Of a stretch of 64,000 nucleotides of DNA, positions 1-13,420 are shown one piece after another. This stretch comes from Triglochin maritima (lineage: Eukaryota; Streptophyta; Magnoliopsida; Alismatales; Juncaginaceae). Made by a program: the position numbers and the translations under genes. Below the pieces are notes generated by a model, which saw only the letters and a list, made by a program, of their open reading frames with translations, made no database searches and was not told where the DNA came from. Location: positions 51,544,925 through 51,608,924 of the forward strand of contig OY821772.1 in assembly GCA_963682175.1 (NCBI GenBank). The letters are read 5' to 3'. Each line of letters begins with the position of its first letter. Position 1 is the stretch's first letter.

Positions 1-3000
1 TGTAGCTTGAACCATCTACGCATGCCAGAAACAGTAAAAGTTACTAGAAGCCACAGCCTATTTTTATTCATATAAATGAAAATGAGATGACAAGTTCCGT
101 CTTACAAAAAATCTGAATGGAGCACTATAACAGAATTTAAGCATAAAAATTCACAAGAAAATTATCCTTCCAGTTAAATGAGAACTTTATTTTGTATATA
201 AAAATTAAACATTGTCTATCAACAGTGTCTAATCATTTAGGTCAAAATAGTGAAAACTGAAAACTATGTCTACATCTTGTCATCTTTGCAACATTGAAAT
301 TTTATATAAAAGTCAAGGCACGCAGAGAACCCTTCAGTGACAGATTTTCTAAATACTCCTTTAGTTAGTACCAGTACCTTAAGATTTGAAAACATATAAT
401 TCACAGCGGAAAGAGCTAATTCTTGTCTGAAAAATGCATAAGAGAAGGCAAAATAGTTGCAGTGTTACCTCATAAATAGATTCTGCAGTTTTAACAAATG
501 CACGCCACGCATGTCTTCTCAAAGAAGAAGCCCTGAACTGTCTAAGTGCTTCATCTGGCAGAGCACTATCCATATCAAGTAAGTTGATCTTCAACCTTTT
601 TAGAATGTGAAAAATCCTTCCTGAAACAAGCCTCAAGGATGACTCGGGAATAATAAAGTTGTAGCTTTCATTGAGTTTTGGTAACTTCTTAGTATTTACT
701 ACAGTAACTACTTCATCATTTTCAAATTGCAACCTCACAGGAAGGCCTCTTTTCATCTCTCTAGAAGCACCATTATCAAAATATCTCAAAGTCTCGGGAG
801 AATTCTTGGAGTGCCCATTTTCATTTCTATGAGCATCTCTGCTAGCTATGCTGAACTCTTCCATGGAATTTATGGGTCCTGCTTTAGAAGAAGCCCCAAC
901 ACTTGATTGATTTGGATTACACAACAGAAATGAATCACCAACACATGATGGTAATTTATCTGTGAGTAATGGCATTCCATCTGAACCAATAAACCCAATA
1001 TCTTGCACCAATTCCATGTTAGAAGATCTAGTTATGAAACTTCTTGAGACATCCTCGATGTTGTAAGGGCACCCCTTCTTTTGACCTCTAATCAATCTGG
1101 CATTCATGTCTACATTTCCATAATGGAACTGTTGTTCTTCCACAAGAACAGCTCCATCAATGGTAGTTCCTTTACCTGTCACATTCCCTTCCTCCTTCGC
1201 TTCATCAGGACCAGGAGCATTTGGCCTACAACTTCCCTCGTTATGATTCTGAAACTCTGCACCAGTGGTGAACGTTTGATGGCAAGAAAGACAGTGCGCT
1301 TTCGATGGCCATATGGGCTCTAGACACTCGCACCTGTACATCTTTGCTTCATGGTTAGCTTTAGATTTTTTTGAACGTTTTTTTGGTATATCACTTGTTT
1401 CCAACTCCAAACAAGGACCATACCTCTGTTCAAGTAAACCATAAGCCTTAGTAAGCAAGCAGTGGAAAGGACTAGGATAGACACCCTTCTTGCAGATTTC
1501 AGGGTTGCAGGCTGTTTGCGAACCGTATCCAAACTGGTTCCACGCTTGATAGGAGCGAAGTCTTTGCCACTGCAAGAGACAATCCTTCAATTCCTTTTCT
1601 CTAGGATCACTGTCGCTCAACCAATTAGTAAGTTCTAAAATATCTGTATCAGATTCATACACAATCCAGGGCGACAAATTTGACGATTTGATAGAAAGAT
1701 CATGATCATCATAGCTGTAGGGTTCAGGAATGTATGGAGGGTAACGTTTGTTCACCAAACAAATGGCCTGTGAAGACAATCTTAGTTTAACTCCATCGTG
1801 ATTTTCCACTCCAGAGAGAACACTTCCATCAACAAGCAACCAAGGACGTTTACCGGGCCTGCTTATTGACCAGAATATTCGACCAGACAAATCTCTACCC
1901 AAGAATTCTCTGCGAGAAGATGTCATGAGAAACTGGGACTCTATATGTGCAATTGAATCTTCCAAGCCAGAGATATCATCCTTAAGGGAATCTAACTCCC
2001 CAAGGGAGGATTCCGAACCAGTTAGATTCATGGCAGTGCTACAGGTACCCTGTCGGGGTGGATTACTGTAATCCAAATGAGACATCTCATCCAGGGGTAT
2101 GCTGACAGCAGAGTTCCCAGCAATCGCAGTCTTTTCCTCCATGTGTACTTTTTGAAGTGGCACTGCAGACTCACCAGTCTCACCCTCTTCTAAATTTGTG
2201 ACATTTCTTCTGCTTACTGTGCTGCATGACTTGCTTTGAACATTCACAGTTGTTTTCGGCACATTCACTTCAATATTATCTTGCCCATGAGGAATGACAA
2301 AATCTTGTTCATTTGCTTCACTAGACTTGGCTTTCCAAGTTACTGTTGAAGAAGGCACCTTTTCAAGTCTCTGAAACTCATCTAGAGAAGAACTACCTTG
2401 ATCGGGATCCTTGCAACCTGAAAGTGCCTGTCCATTACATAGGTTACTGCTACTAATATCACCATTAGCATGGTTTATTATTTTACTGCTTAAATGAAGC
2501 TGCGCAGAGTGTTGGTCAATATCACAATCCATCGATTCATTTGGAACATGACTTTGTTCCTTGCTGATACTGAGTTTTGTCTCCGAGATGCCCAGAAATT
2601 TACCAGTATTTGATGCTTTGGGGGGATATTGTTGATGCAGTGTTGAAGTATCCAAGCCTGCAACCCGAGCATCCAATACCTCTTCCCTTGCACCATCCTT
2701 AACCCCATTAGACAGGTTTCGGTTTTCATTTGAAATGGAAGCCATCATTGTTGCTTCCTTGAATTTCAAATTTCTCCATTCCATTGCAGCAGAGCGTAAT
2801 CTATGTTGCAAATCAGTTGACATGTCTGCGCACTGGTCAAGATGCTCACGAATAACAACAGAATTCAGAACCTCGTCACAGAGAAATTTCAGCAGGAATA
2901 TTCTCTGCAACCACCAAAAGCATATAAACAAAATATTGCGTTACTTCACTGCTTTGTTCAATAATAATCAATACAAATAGAAACTAATTCTAAGGAGGAT

Positions 3001-3479
3001 ATTCCACAGAGGTGAAAATAAATATGATCAAATATGATGTTACATGAGTTTTGAATCTATCACTATGAATCATTAAATTGATATGAGTTATATGCTTTAT
3101 AGTAGATCACATGGAATAATTTGTCCGAAATATCTGCACTTGAGAAAATGGTATGAGCAAGCTGGTATTTTTTGGTTTCTGAACAGATACATGAGCTAAA
3201 GCAATAATATTGTATGTAGTAGTAATGGACATTCACATTATAGACTTAGTGTAGTGATGTATATGACATTTTTAACTTATATAACAATTACAAGGAGAAA
3301 TTTGCTAACTAACCACAAGTATCGCTATGTTTGTAATTAAAATTTAAAAATAATATCTGCAAATGGAAGTAAGCAAGTACAAATAAACAATCCCTAAATG
3401 TGCATTCATGTCAAATCAATAGAAAAGTCGGGCTGCAGTCCTCATAAATAAATATGTTCAGATCATATTTTTAGTTCAT

Positions 3480-3511
<32 letters not shown>

Positions 3512-6500
3512 TGTACGATACACATATTTATCTTGCAGCACTTCTCAACTCAAAGGCTTTTGAAGAGTTTCTTGTTTCCTGCCTCAACTATAGGTCCCCT
3601 CCAAAAAACACTTTTTCAAGTGGGCAACCTCTCCTTTAAATCATGTCTGCTTTTACAGACATCAGGTTTTGGTATAAACTTCACATTTTTTAATCATTAA
3701 AAAACACTGATGTCTAACAATTGGTATAAATTCATCATATTTTGGTACAAACCTGATGTCTGCTTTTAAAGACATCAGGTTTTGGTATAAACTTCACAAT
3801 TACAATTACTTTATGCATATCGTAGAACTGTGGTTGTAAGTGTTTTCTTTTCATCAGAGAGACCTTGCAAGGTGGCCAAAAGTTAAAACCTAAGATATCC
3901 TTTTACTTGTAGAGTTATGTAAATAACAAGTGAAGTATAAAATTGCATGTGAGTATACTAATCAACCTCACAATTGCAATTACAGCGAAATAAAAACAGT
4001 GAGCAACAAGGTATCAGGCTACATTGAGGAGACAATGACATATGACATGCTGTCATAAGAGAAGCTACGAAACTGTAACAATTACTGATGAACCAAATAA
4101 AGGACTAAAGTCAATAACAAACCTCGTCAATTTTTAAGTCCCAGTACTCATTTACTTCTAATGATGATGCAAGTCGCCCAAGAGATTCTTTGAGGTTGCA
4201 AATTTCCTTTCCTAAGCGTCGCCTTCGTGTTTGATTCAAATGGGCTCGATAAGATAAATCTTTGGCTTTGCTGGGACCCGCAATACAGGAAGGGCAGTAC
4301 CAGTTCCCTGCTGGAATCTTTGATAGAGGAGGATTTAAGCAATAAGTATGGTACTCAGAATCACAGGTATCACATAATAAGACACTGTCATCATCCTTGT
4401 CGATCCCACAAACTTTGCAAACACCTTCTTCCCACGGAGCCTTAGGCAACTCATCAGCACAAATAAGATTATCGAGCCTTTTTTGGACTTCAGGACAAAG
4501 AGTTTGACCTCCATTTTTCCCAGTGAAATTCTGGACCAAGCTCAGGACCTACAACAGACAAACAGATCAATCATGAAACAATGAAACAATCATAGTAGAA
4601 GACATAGAACATGTCACTAGGGGATGCTAAGCGACTAAGTCATGATCTTTTACTTAAGGAATTACATCAAAGATTTATTCCCACCATGTCTTATTTATAC
4701 CTATTACCAAGTTGATGTGGTGTCGAATTTTTTTTACAAGTATATGGTTTCAAATACCATCATTGTTTAGGTGTACAAGGCATAGTACTCTTCACGTTGT
4801 CAATAGTCGGGCATACAACAACAGCAAAGCCTTTAATCCCAAAATAGCTGGGGTAGGCTGTCAATAGTTGGGCATAATTAAAATAATTTGGCATGACTTG
4901 GATTTTTAAAAAAACTGCCACACATTGTTTTAACATACTTCTCATATGTCAACCGAGAAATAGTTCAATCCCTAATGGGGTTCTTCTCAACTTTCCCCAC
5001 AGCACTACTTGCTTCCTAGATTTGTTATTGTTAGTGAGGAACTTCCACTTCAAGCCCTCGAAAAGGGGCCATATGAAGAAAATAATACACTAACTCCCTA
5101 AGTTACAGCAAATCCAAGATCACATAACCAAATCCATTCATGAAGCTACTTTCTGTGAGAGAAAAGCTCCTTAGTCCCCACCCTTCCCCCTATACCAAGC
5201 TCAATCCCTTTCAAAGTACATATAGTTTTGAACCACCAACTTAGAAATGAAGTCTAACTTGACAACTTCGAACAAATGTCTACATCTATGAATTACAATG
5301 AGAATGGCTTATCATATCAAACCACTGAAAACAATAAATTCAGATTTGAACTTTAGAGAATCAAAACCAACAATGCATCAAGCATTACGAAACATACCCA
5401 AACTGGGCCTAATCTTGAGCGGATAGGGTATATTTTATATTTAAATCGTGACAATGCCATGATAATGGGCTCAACGCAGACCAATGACAGAGCTACCTAT
5501 TTTTGACACAGATGGGGAAACTAAGCAAAGCAGGGCAGGTGATGAAGTAGACTGACCATCTGATTCTTGGACAAAAATGATGACACTATTATGAATAAAA
5601 GGTCTATGAAGTGGTATATCAACATGAAGACATCTTCCCTCCAGTGATATATGTTTTAGTAACTGTGCACACGCATGCAAGTAATTGTCTACAACATCCT
5701 AAGGTAGAATGATAATTTATCAAGAAACCTTTTCTAGACAGTTTTTGTTTCAGGGAAACAACCCAGCAAAGACCTGTAAAAATTGTCTTGGTGATAAAAT
5801 AAAGAACTGTTTAAAACTTAATGATAGAAATAGCATATATATAACAGGGTAACATATAAGAAAGGAGGTTTCAAGGGATGCATCTCCTAAGGTTAACACA
5901 GTGAATGCCTAAGGGCATGTCCTCATCTAACTATAATCCGGAATACTTGGAATTACTAGGCTAGAATCAAGATGCTTCAAAATGTAACACTACTGGCATC
6001 ATTGTTTGTACTTAGTAGACACAATATCAAGCTCAACATAGAAGAGTAGGGTGACACAATTAAAAGAAATAAAACCAAACTGAGTAAAGGTTTGTTAAAA
6101 TCTTATTAACAATTGGAAGTCATTTGCACTTGGTAAAAAATAGAGTTTCGTGATTTTCTGCCAATCGAAATATTGCAATATACTAGACATGAGTCAGCAC
6201 AAGACAAAACCATATAAAATGTCTAGTTGATTGAAACTGTACATTTTGTAAAGAAATAGTTGTCACTGAACCAGTGACGTGAATAATTAATCATGTTCTT
6301 CGAGACATAATAAAAAGCATCAATGTTTCCCTAGTGCTAATAATTAAAAATATACCTCTTTCTCATAAAGCGACTCAAAATTTTGTGATAAAGTTTCTGC
6401 CAATTCCATCAAATCAGGTTGATCGCCATATGCTGCGCGTATAATATGCCAAACCTGCAAAAAAGTAAAACGCAAGTGGAAAAGGCAACTTAGTTTTTCC

Positions 6501-9500
6501 AAGGACAATACACCATCTAATTGTCACAATTTACACATGATTCGCAAACCCATAGAGTAATCTATGGGGGAAGATTTAAGGCATGAGGGGGCTGGAGGAA
6601 AGGCAACATATTCATAGGTAAATCTCAAGACTCAGCTGCTAAACCTTACGCACATTATAAATCCCTGCCAACTACTAAAAAAATAGCTCCAGAAGCACAT
6701 AAAACATTTAATATTTCAATTCTTAAAATGGAATGAGAAAAATGCAAACGCTGCAGATTAGGACATGGATTCGGTTATTATTTACTCCAGCCATCGAAAA
6801 TTTCAAACATGCATATTGATCGAGTGAGATTATTCAACCAACCTCAGAAGCAAATAGGTTAGAAACCATACAAAAAGTCAAGAAGAAGGGAAATACATAT
6901 AAAAATCAGAAAGCAAAGAATAGAACACATGCATGCAAAAACATATTCAAGTCATCAGAATGTTGTACGCATAAAACCAAACGACTGGAGATCACAATTA
7001 GGAAAATTTAGTGCTTCCAATTGCTGAAAATTAATACAATAGAAAGATATATGTTGTCTTGAATTATTTAATGAGAATGTTTGAAAATCCTTTAGAGGTT
7101 ACAAATTAAATTACAGAAAATTCACCTCCCGCACGTCTTCGAGGAAAGCCTCATGAGAGCCACCATAAGCCCCGACTGTTAATCTTAGATCGACTGTGCG
7201 AAAATCAAGAGGACGTGATACCATTCCTGAAGAGCCAAGAATCCCCTCGTCATCATTGTCATTAAGACTTAACAATGTTGTCCCTAATAAGTTGCAGAAA
7301 ACTTTGGCTTCATCTGCAGATACAGACTGACGGAGGACAATACGGCATTGTTTCATAATCACATTCGATAGTGATTCACTTCGTTTGACTTTTCTCCGTT
7401 TCTCGGGTTTTGGGTGTGAAATTTCACAACGAACCTCAGCCAGCACAGATAGAACAGCTTTCTGAAGGACAATCAAACTCACAGATATGAGAAGGATGAC
7501 TATAATATAATTTCTACAACAAATGAACTCAAGCCCCAGCCAGCAAAATCAACACTCATATGCAGTATAGGAGCAGCCATCTAACAGAGTCACGGTTGCG
7601 ATTTTGTTTAGATAATTTCATCATTTTTTTAGGACAGCACAACCAGAAGACTAAGAACCTATGGAGTGGCAATAACAATAAATAAGGAATCTGATGACAT
7701 TCACACATTTACCTTCGTGGGCCCTGATGCATTGCCTTTATAAACCTCCTTACTGATTGAGTGTTCCAATCTCCTCCTAGCCCATGCAGGTGGGCCTTTT
7801 TCTAGAGATTCATAAATACACCTCCTAATCCTGGTTCCAACATTTGTGGGAAGCTTTCTCACAGGCTCTAACACTTGTGCCCACTCCGGAAGAACATCAC
7901 TCCTAGCCACTGGTTCATTGACGGTAACTGCTTCAGAATCCATGTATTCCACATGGAAAATTTCATGTTCTGGCTTAGTAGAATCAGAAATTTGTCTTCC
8001 AGCTTCCGCAAACAACTGAGAATCGTACAAATTAGTTTATTTTCATCAGTAACTCACAAATATCTTGTCATAGACAAGTAATAAATGATAACCAATGACA
8101 ATGTCTTACAACCAATTGACAATGTAAACTCTCCCTAAAGTTGAAATTATTTGTAGCTATAAAATGCAACCCGCCATCCCAAAATAGAAAAGGACCTTTA
8201 AAAAATAGTTTGATGGGGAAAAAATTAAAATTGTTTTATGTTGGCATACAGGTCTGACAAAGAAGAGCAGAGGATTAAAAGTCAAGTTCACCTGGCATTT
8301 GTACTGACCAAATGTCTCATGACTATATTGTGCAGCAAATCTGTTGCGTATATAATGAGCTCAGAGCAGAAATCTTTCCATGAAATATGATTTTATTTTA
8401 TTATTGAACTGATTACCCTTACATTAAAATTTACTAATGTAATCGTTAAACAAAAACATGAAATATATAATTAAACCCTAAATTATATGTTGCATGTCCT
8501 AAAAGAGATGACTTCACAACAATAATGAGTGCAGAAATAGCTTTTCTTCTTACCAGTGCATCTGCTTCCATGCCAGCAACACCAGTTAGTGAACCACAAA
8601 GAATGCCTCCATCACCTTGCAGACAACGATACATTTTTGCACCTTTATGGATGGAAATATCAGCAGAATCCATGTTGCAGTCCATGGAAGCAACAGCCAA
8701 AACATATCTCCGTGCCAGCTCTGGCCATGTAAGTTCATTGATAGGAAGCAAATCAATTTTAAGTTTCTTAACTGCAGCAGAGGTGTCTGCTTCCTTCCTC
8801 CTTCCACGTCTAGGTTTCAGATCTCCGGCATCAAAGCTTGGGTCAGCAAAAACAGCAAGCTTGGCTTGCAACTCCGACACCAACACCTTAAGCAATGAAA
8901 TATGAGCCTTAGTTAAGGCTACACCAGTGCATCTCGGATAAGTTCGAGATGCTACTTTAGTTTGAGCAGCTTCCTTCATTGACTCTGTCTCAACTTGAAT
9001 AAATATGAAATTCCCAGTTTCTGATGAATCACTTTGAGCCATAGAAGGCTGAGATTTAGCACTTTCTTTTTGCCGTTTATGGATTTTCTTTTCAGCTTCC
9101 TCCAGAATACTCGAATCGTGAAACCATGGATCCATTATCTCTGATTCCAGTTCCTCAAAAGACAATGGTTCTCTCAAACCCAAAATCTCATAGAAACGGC
9201 AAAAGAATTCCCATATCTATAAATAACAAATAATATTTGATATGCATAAGAAATAGATGCATAAAAAAAGCTCTGGCATAACCAACACATGTAGTGAAAC
9301 TGTACACTTACCTGAAGAGCATCACCAACCAACTCAGATGAAAGGCTACATCGCAGCGGTTGTCCAGGAGGGCAACACTGGTTGCCTGAAAGATGTCCAC
9401 AGGGCTGACCCATTACAGGGAAGCTTGTGCGTCCTATGTATGAATTGTATGGTATGACCTCATCCTCACCGCATGCTTCTCTCGTACGCTTAGCCACAAG

Positions 9501-12500
9501 CATACCATTTGCAACTGTGTGTAAATTAGTGTGGTTTCTGTCCTTCAAAAATTGATAGTTTGAACAAGTCTCAGTTCTAGGCAGCAGTTCCACAACTTCT
9601 TGAATGAACTCCATATCCAACCCAAATCTATCCTGGTCTAACCATTCTGATATTGATTTACATGTAGCTTCTAGATCAATCTCATTCTCAATGTTTTTTT
9701 TTATGCCAGTTGGACCAGCCATATGGCAGAATCTCGATAGCAAGCCAAGCTGAAGTCTGGTTTTTGCACTTATCCCATCTGAAGGAAATCTACGCTTAGA
9801 ACTGACACAGTGACTGCATGAAAATTGCAAACTATGGGACTCTTTGTAGACCTTTCGGCAAGCCTCGACAAAAGCTTGAGAAACCATTGTCCATACCGAA
9901 GAAGAAGAGCAACCCTCAATAAAAAATTCACCAATCTTGTCCCCTGAACCAGAAAAAATACTGGAGCAATCAAGATTGAAGGGTGCCTTGGAATTTTCAC
10001 TTGTGTTGTTGGACAAACAAGAAAAGAGATCTTGTGCAATAGGATTAGGATCTGAAAGTAACATCTGAATTTGGTCATCCTCATCACACTGAATTTGGTC
10101 ACCAGCATGACTTTCATCAACAGAGGTATCACTTTCTGGTGCTCTCGGGATAGCTGGCTTCTCAGGTTGTGCAGGAAATAAAACAGTCCTAGCTATTGGA
10201 AAAGGCAAAAGAGAGCATGGTCTTCTTTTTACCCTGAAAACAGGTCCACAAGCACCCCCATCTGATAACACGCACTCAAAAAGTGATCCTGTAATTTGAT
10301 CATGCCAACTACACATATAACCTAATGGCCATATCTGATTAGCACAGTGATAAGCTGGTCTTTGGTCAATCTTCCCCAAACATGTAACAAAGAAATCTTC
10401 AAATTGAATCGGAAGTTCAATCTGAGAAGAAACAAACATAAGTGGCAACAATAATGCAAAAAATGCAAATATAACAGGTTAAAATGCAGAAAAGAATTAT
10501 TATCATATAAAATTAACGGTCAACATATAAAAATTAGATATTACTTACATTAAGGTTGGAACATATGGTATCTTCTTCGAAAGTATATTCTTTAACTCTT
10601 GCAGCAGTACTGGGGTCGAATGCTTTATCATCTGTAACATTGACATTCCTGCCCCCGTGAAGAAAAGTAATTTGTACGTTGTCTTTATTTTCTACTAAGC
10701 TGGTTGCTCTAGATAATCTAGCAAGTTCTTTCCTCCTCTTCCGAGAACTAGATGACTTCTTCACCACACCAAGTGAGTCGTCATTGCTGTGAACATCTGT
10801 GTAAGCACTGTTTGATGTTAATCCAAGATAACAAGCAACATCAAACATGGTTTCAAACCTTTTCCCATCAGGTGAACAGTAAAGTGCACAGGGGGCGTAT
10901 TGGTTGGACCATTGTTTGAACTCCACGTGCCAACCGTCACCCAAATAACCTTTCCTATCTGAAATGAATTCCCGCAGACGTTGCAAACAAGTTTCTTGCT
11001 GCAATACATCTGGTGCCTCTCCGATCCTAATATTAGAAGGGTGGATTCTTTCCAATGTTGATCTCATAAAAGAATTTTCCGCACTCTTTTCTGTCAGCTC
11101 TTCGGGAGGTAAATGTCCAATCATCCTTTTTAATTTTTTAGTAATGCAACCATAATCAGTGGCTGAACCTACTCCGTTTCCGTTATAACCTATTTCCAAA
11201 AGCGAAAAAGGACTAGCAAAGTACCCAGAATGGTCCCCATCTTGTGTTTCCTTTCTACAAAACAACCACCGTAATGAAGTATTCAGTTTCAAGAAAATAT
11301 GTTCACTTGGTAGAATTAACCAGTTACTACCATAAGAAAGCAACAAAACACACATAGTAAAAGTAAAGACTGACTTTTATGTTAAACCAGACAATAATAA
11401 AAACAGAAAGCAACAAACTAATATATGAAAACTGTAACACGAACATTACCAACCAAAACCAGATGTTCAAAACAATCTAGATTTACACATTCGCACACAT
11501 CATTAGCTCACGTTCACAAAATAATTATTCTCATGTTTGTAGCATGTATCGATGAAACAAGTCTTTATAACTTCAAGATGTATTTTTGTGGAGATCAGAT
11601 ACAGGCAATAGCTTTTTACCTGTGATACAACAAATAATTGACTCATTGACATGATCTAAGCCATACAGAGAAGTAATAATGTTTCCATCTAGTGAAGGGT
11701 TTTCATAGTAAGCAGACAAATTCCAAAGCCTACAGATCTTCTTCAAAGTTTCTATGAATTCATATGATGGGTACATAAATATATATCCATTTCAAACACG
11801 TCGTTTTACTCTAAAAACTATATTTTGATTGCAACATTTCTAATATATAGTTGCAAACGAACTAATTAAACATTAGCTTTTACATCATTCATGTGGTTCA
11901 GATATATAACATTCTGAGAATCTGAGTACATGGGCAAATTTACATATGAGGAATTTGGATGATTAATACACTTTGTTTGTCATAGTTTACATTGATCCAT
12001 ATCGTGTTAACTAATAAAACATTAGCTTTTACATCATTCATGTGGTTCATATATTAAATATAACATTTAAGGGTACATGGGTAAATACATGAAAGAAATT
12101 TGGATTTTTAATGTGCTTTGTTTATCATAGTCCGTATTGATCCATATCGCAATGAGTCGTGTGTTGTATACAGATAAATATTACATGACAATAGTATCTG
12201 GTCAATGGTCCTTTGCTGTCTACCATGTTCACAGAAGCCAGTATCACTTGTTGCGTGTAATATATCTACGTCATATATTTATGTGAAACGCAAAGAAGCA
12301 AAATGGAATGAATGTAAGTACAGGGAATATAAACCCGCCTAGTAAGGTTGATATCTCAAGCAAGAAAAAGCACAGCAAGTATGGCTGTATGGAAAAGGGG
12401 AGATTCCGGCAGTTGGGTCTGAGCTTGTCAACAAAAATCCACAAATTCTGGCCTAATGGCTAAGTATTAACTTAGCCTAAGCATATAAAGGACATGAGAC

Positions 12501-13236
12501 CAGCCAATATTGTGTCAGTTTCTTAGATTACCCATGACACATAAGGGTAGCATACCTCATAATCTCAAACCATGGACAACCAAAGCTTTCAAAAGTATAT
12601 AAGAGCAGCAAAGAAAGAGCTCAACAGTCAGCAAAAATGCAACAATGTAAGCACCAGAACCGAACCAAGCAGCCACTAACAAAGTCCCAAATTTCAACCC
12701 AGACGCAAACTCATCCAACGCATTAAAACAGAGGAAACAAAGCACGGAAACGAAAAGCCAAAATACCTGCTTCCACCAGCAGAATAGTACAACTCCTCGC
12801 CCTCGAACTCCGCCGGAGGCGACTCGTTGATATCGAACCTCCTAACACCACCATCTCTCTCTTCCCGCTTCACGGCCCCGAGCCGCCACCTCCTACTACC
12901 AACACCACCACTCCTACAAACCCCACAAACCCACTCCCCGACCTCCCTCGACCTAATCCCAACGCACCCCAAGTGAAACCCCTGCTCGCACCCATCGCAC
13001 ACCACCGTACCCCCGCGCGTCTCGGCCCTGTCGCAAACCCTACACGCGAACTCCTCCCCGACCCCGGTCTCCCCGGGGAACGGCACCGGCAGTCCGGGAG
13101 CCGGCGGGGGCGCGCCGTGGAAGGAGAAGACAAGGGAGTAGGCATCGAGAGGGGGGGAGTCGGGGGGCGGCGACGGCGTCTCGTTGAGGTCGATCGAGAA
13201 GGGGACGGGGTGGGAGGGATCTACGCCGAGCTCCAT
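1..13236 (-). CDS. MBD9: MBD9-like chromatin regulator (PHD-MBD-FYRN-DDT-bromodomain-PHD), 3' end outside window
   Basis: Ten exons join in frame through GT-AG introns: 13236-12767, 11254-10549, 10421-9312, 9216-8554, 8015-7713, 7461-7126, 6454-6356, 4548-4123, 2904-469 and 15-1 (MVQAT, then off the edge). This gives at least 2188 residues; Arabidopsis MBD9 is about 2180 from memory, so the last exon is missing here. Domains in order: a C4HC3 PHD finger (65-107, CRVC...CGVC), an MBD (about 260-305, GDGWHVEFKQ), FYRN (about 422-461), DDT (about 753-790, spanning an intron), WHIM1 (about 924, LTWPELARRY), a bromodomain-like segment (about 1164-1229), a second PHD (1273-1317), a WHIM2-like GRDLSGRIFW motif (about 1700) and a C2H2-like finger (about 1905-1940). 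The start at 13236 precedes FSIDLNETP, a motif shared with MBD9; the frame is open further upstream but that part is low-complexity. Arabidopsis MBD9 is nuclear and is linked to SWR1/ISWI remodelling and flowering. All visible exons are intact. Confidence 0.93.
3483..3514. repeat. (ATGT)8 microsatellite
   Basis: Eight perfect ATGT units in the MBD9 intron between the exons at 469-2904 and 4123-4548. It is a simple repeat with no sign of function and is likely polymorphic in length. Confidence 0.95.
3643..3800. repeat. 113-bp-spaced duplication with a hairpin, in an MBD9 intron
   Basis: A segment of about 43 bp starting ATGTCTGCTTTTA recurs at 3643 and 3756 with one mismatch. The second copy sits in a perfect inverted repeat: ACCTGATGTC at 3751-3760 and its complement at 3771-3780. 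The layout suggests a decayed foldback element, but no target duplication was identified. Confidence 0.6.
4806..4862 (+). mobile_element. Fragment resembling a plant SINE/RTE 3' tail
   Basis: The string ACAACAACAGCAAAGCC followed by a TCCCA...GGGGTAGGCTG hairpin is the familiar 3' end shared by many plant Au-type SINEs and RTE LINEs. Only the tail is seen, within an MBD9 intron. The family assignment is from memory. Confidence 0.5.
11871..12165. repeat. Tandem duplication of about 149 bp in MBD9 intron 1
   Basis: The block beginning CATTAGCTTTTACATCATTC starts at 11871 and again at 12020. Similarity continues through TTGATCCATATCG at the end of each copy. The copies have diverged by small indels. 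The repeat lies wholly inside the first intron (11255-12766). Confidence 0.8.
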
Positions 13237-13420
13237 GGATTCTAGGGTTTGGGGATGAACATCGCCGGAGAGGGACGAACTAGGGTTTCGTTGGGGTTTC
13301 GAGACGTCGATATTTGAGGGGAGAGAGAGAAGACGGGAGAGTGGGAGAGAAATGGGAGACATTAAAAAAGAGGATTTTGCATTTATTGGCATCCTAGATT
13401 TTGGTATTTCGGGAGGAAGA
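13237..13420 (-). promoter_or_regulatory. MBD9 5' leader and proximal upstream region
   Basis: GA/CT-rich sequence lies directly upstream of the MBD9 start codon (GAGAGAGAGAAG at 13320-13331). It looks like a plant 5' UTR with a Y-patch. No TATA box was recognised. The assignment is positional only. Confidence 0.4.

Noticed and set aside
8525..8905. Plus-strand frames opposite MBD9 exons (for example 126 codons at 8525-8905)
   Set aside because: They are antisense shadows of a real exon with conserved WHIM residues on the minus strand.
13237..13392. Upstream extension of the MBD9 reading frame
   Set aside because: The added residues are low-complexity, read from a CT-rich leader, and the ATG at 13236 precedes the conserved FSIDLNETP segment.
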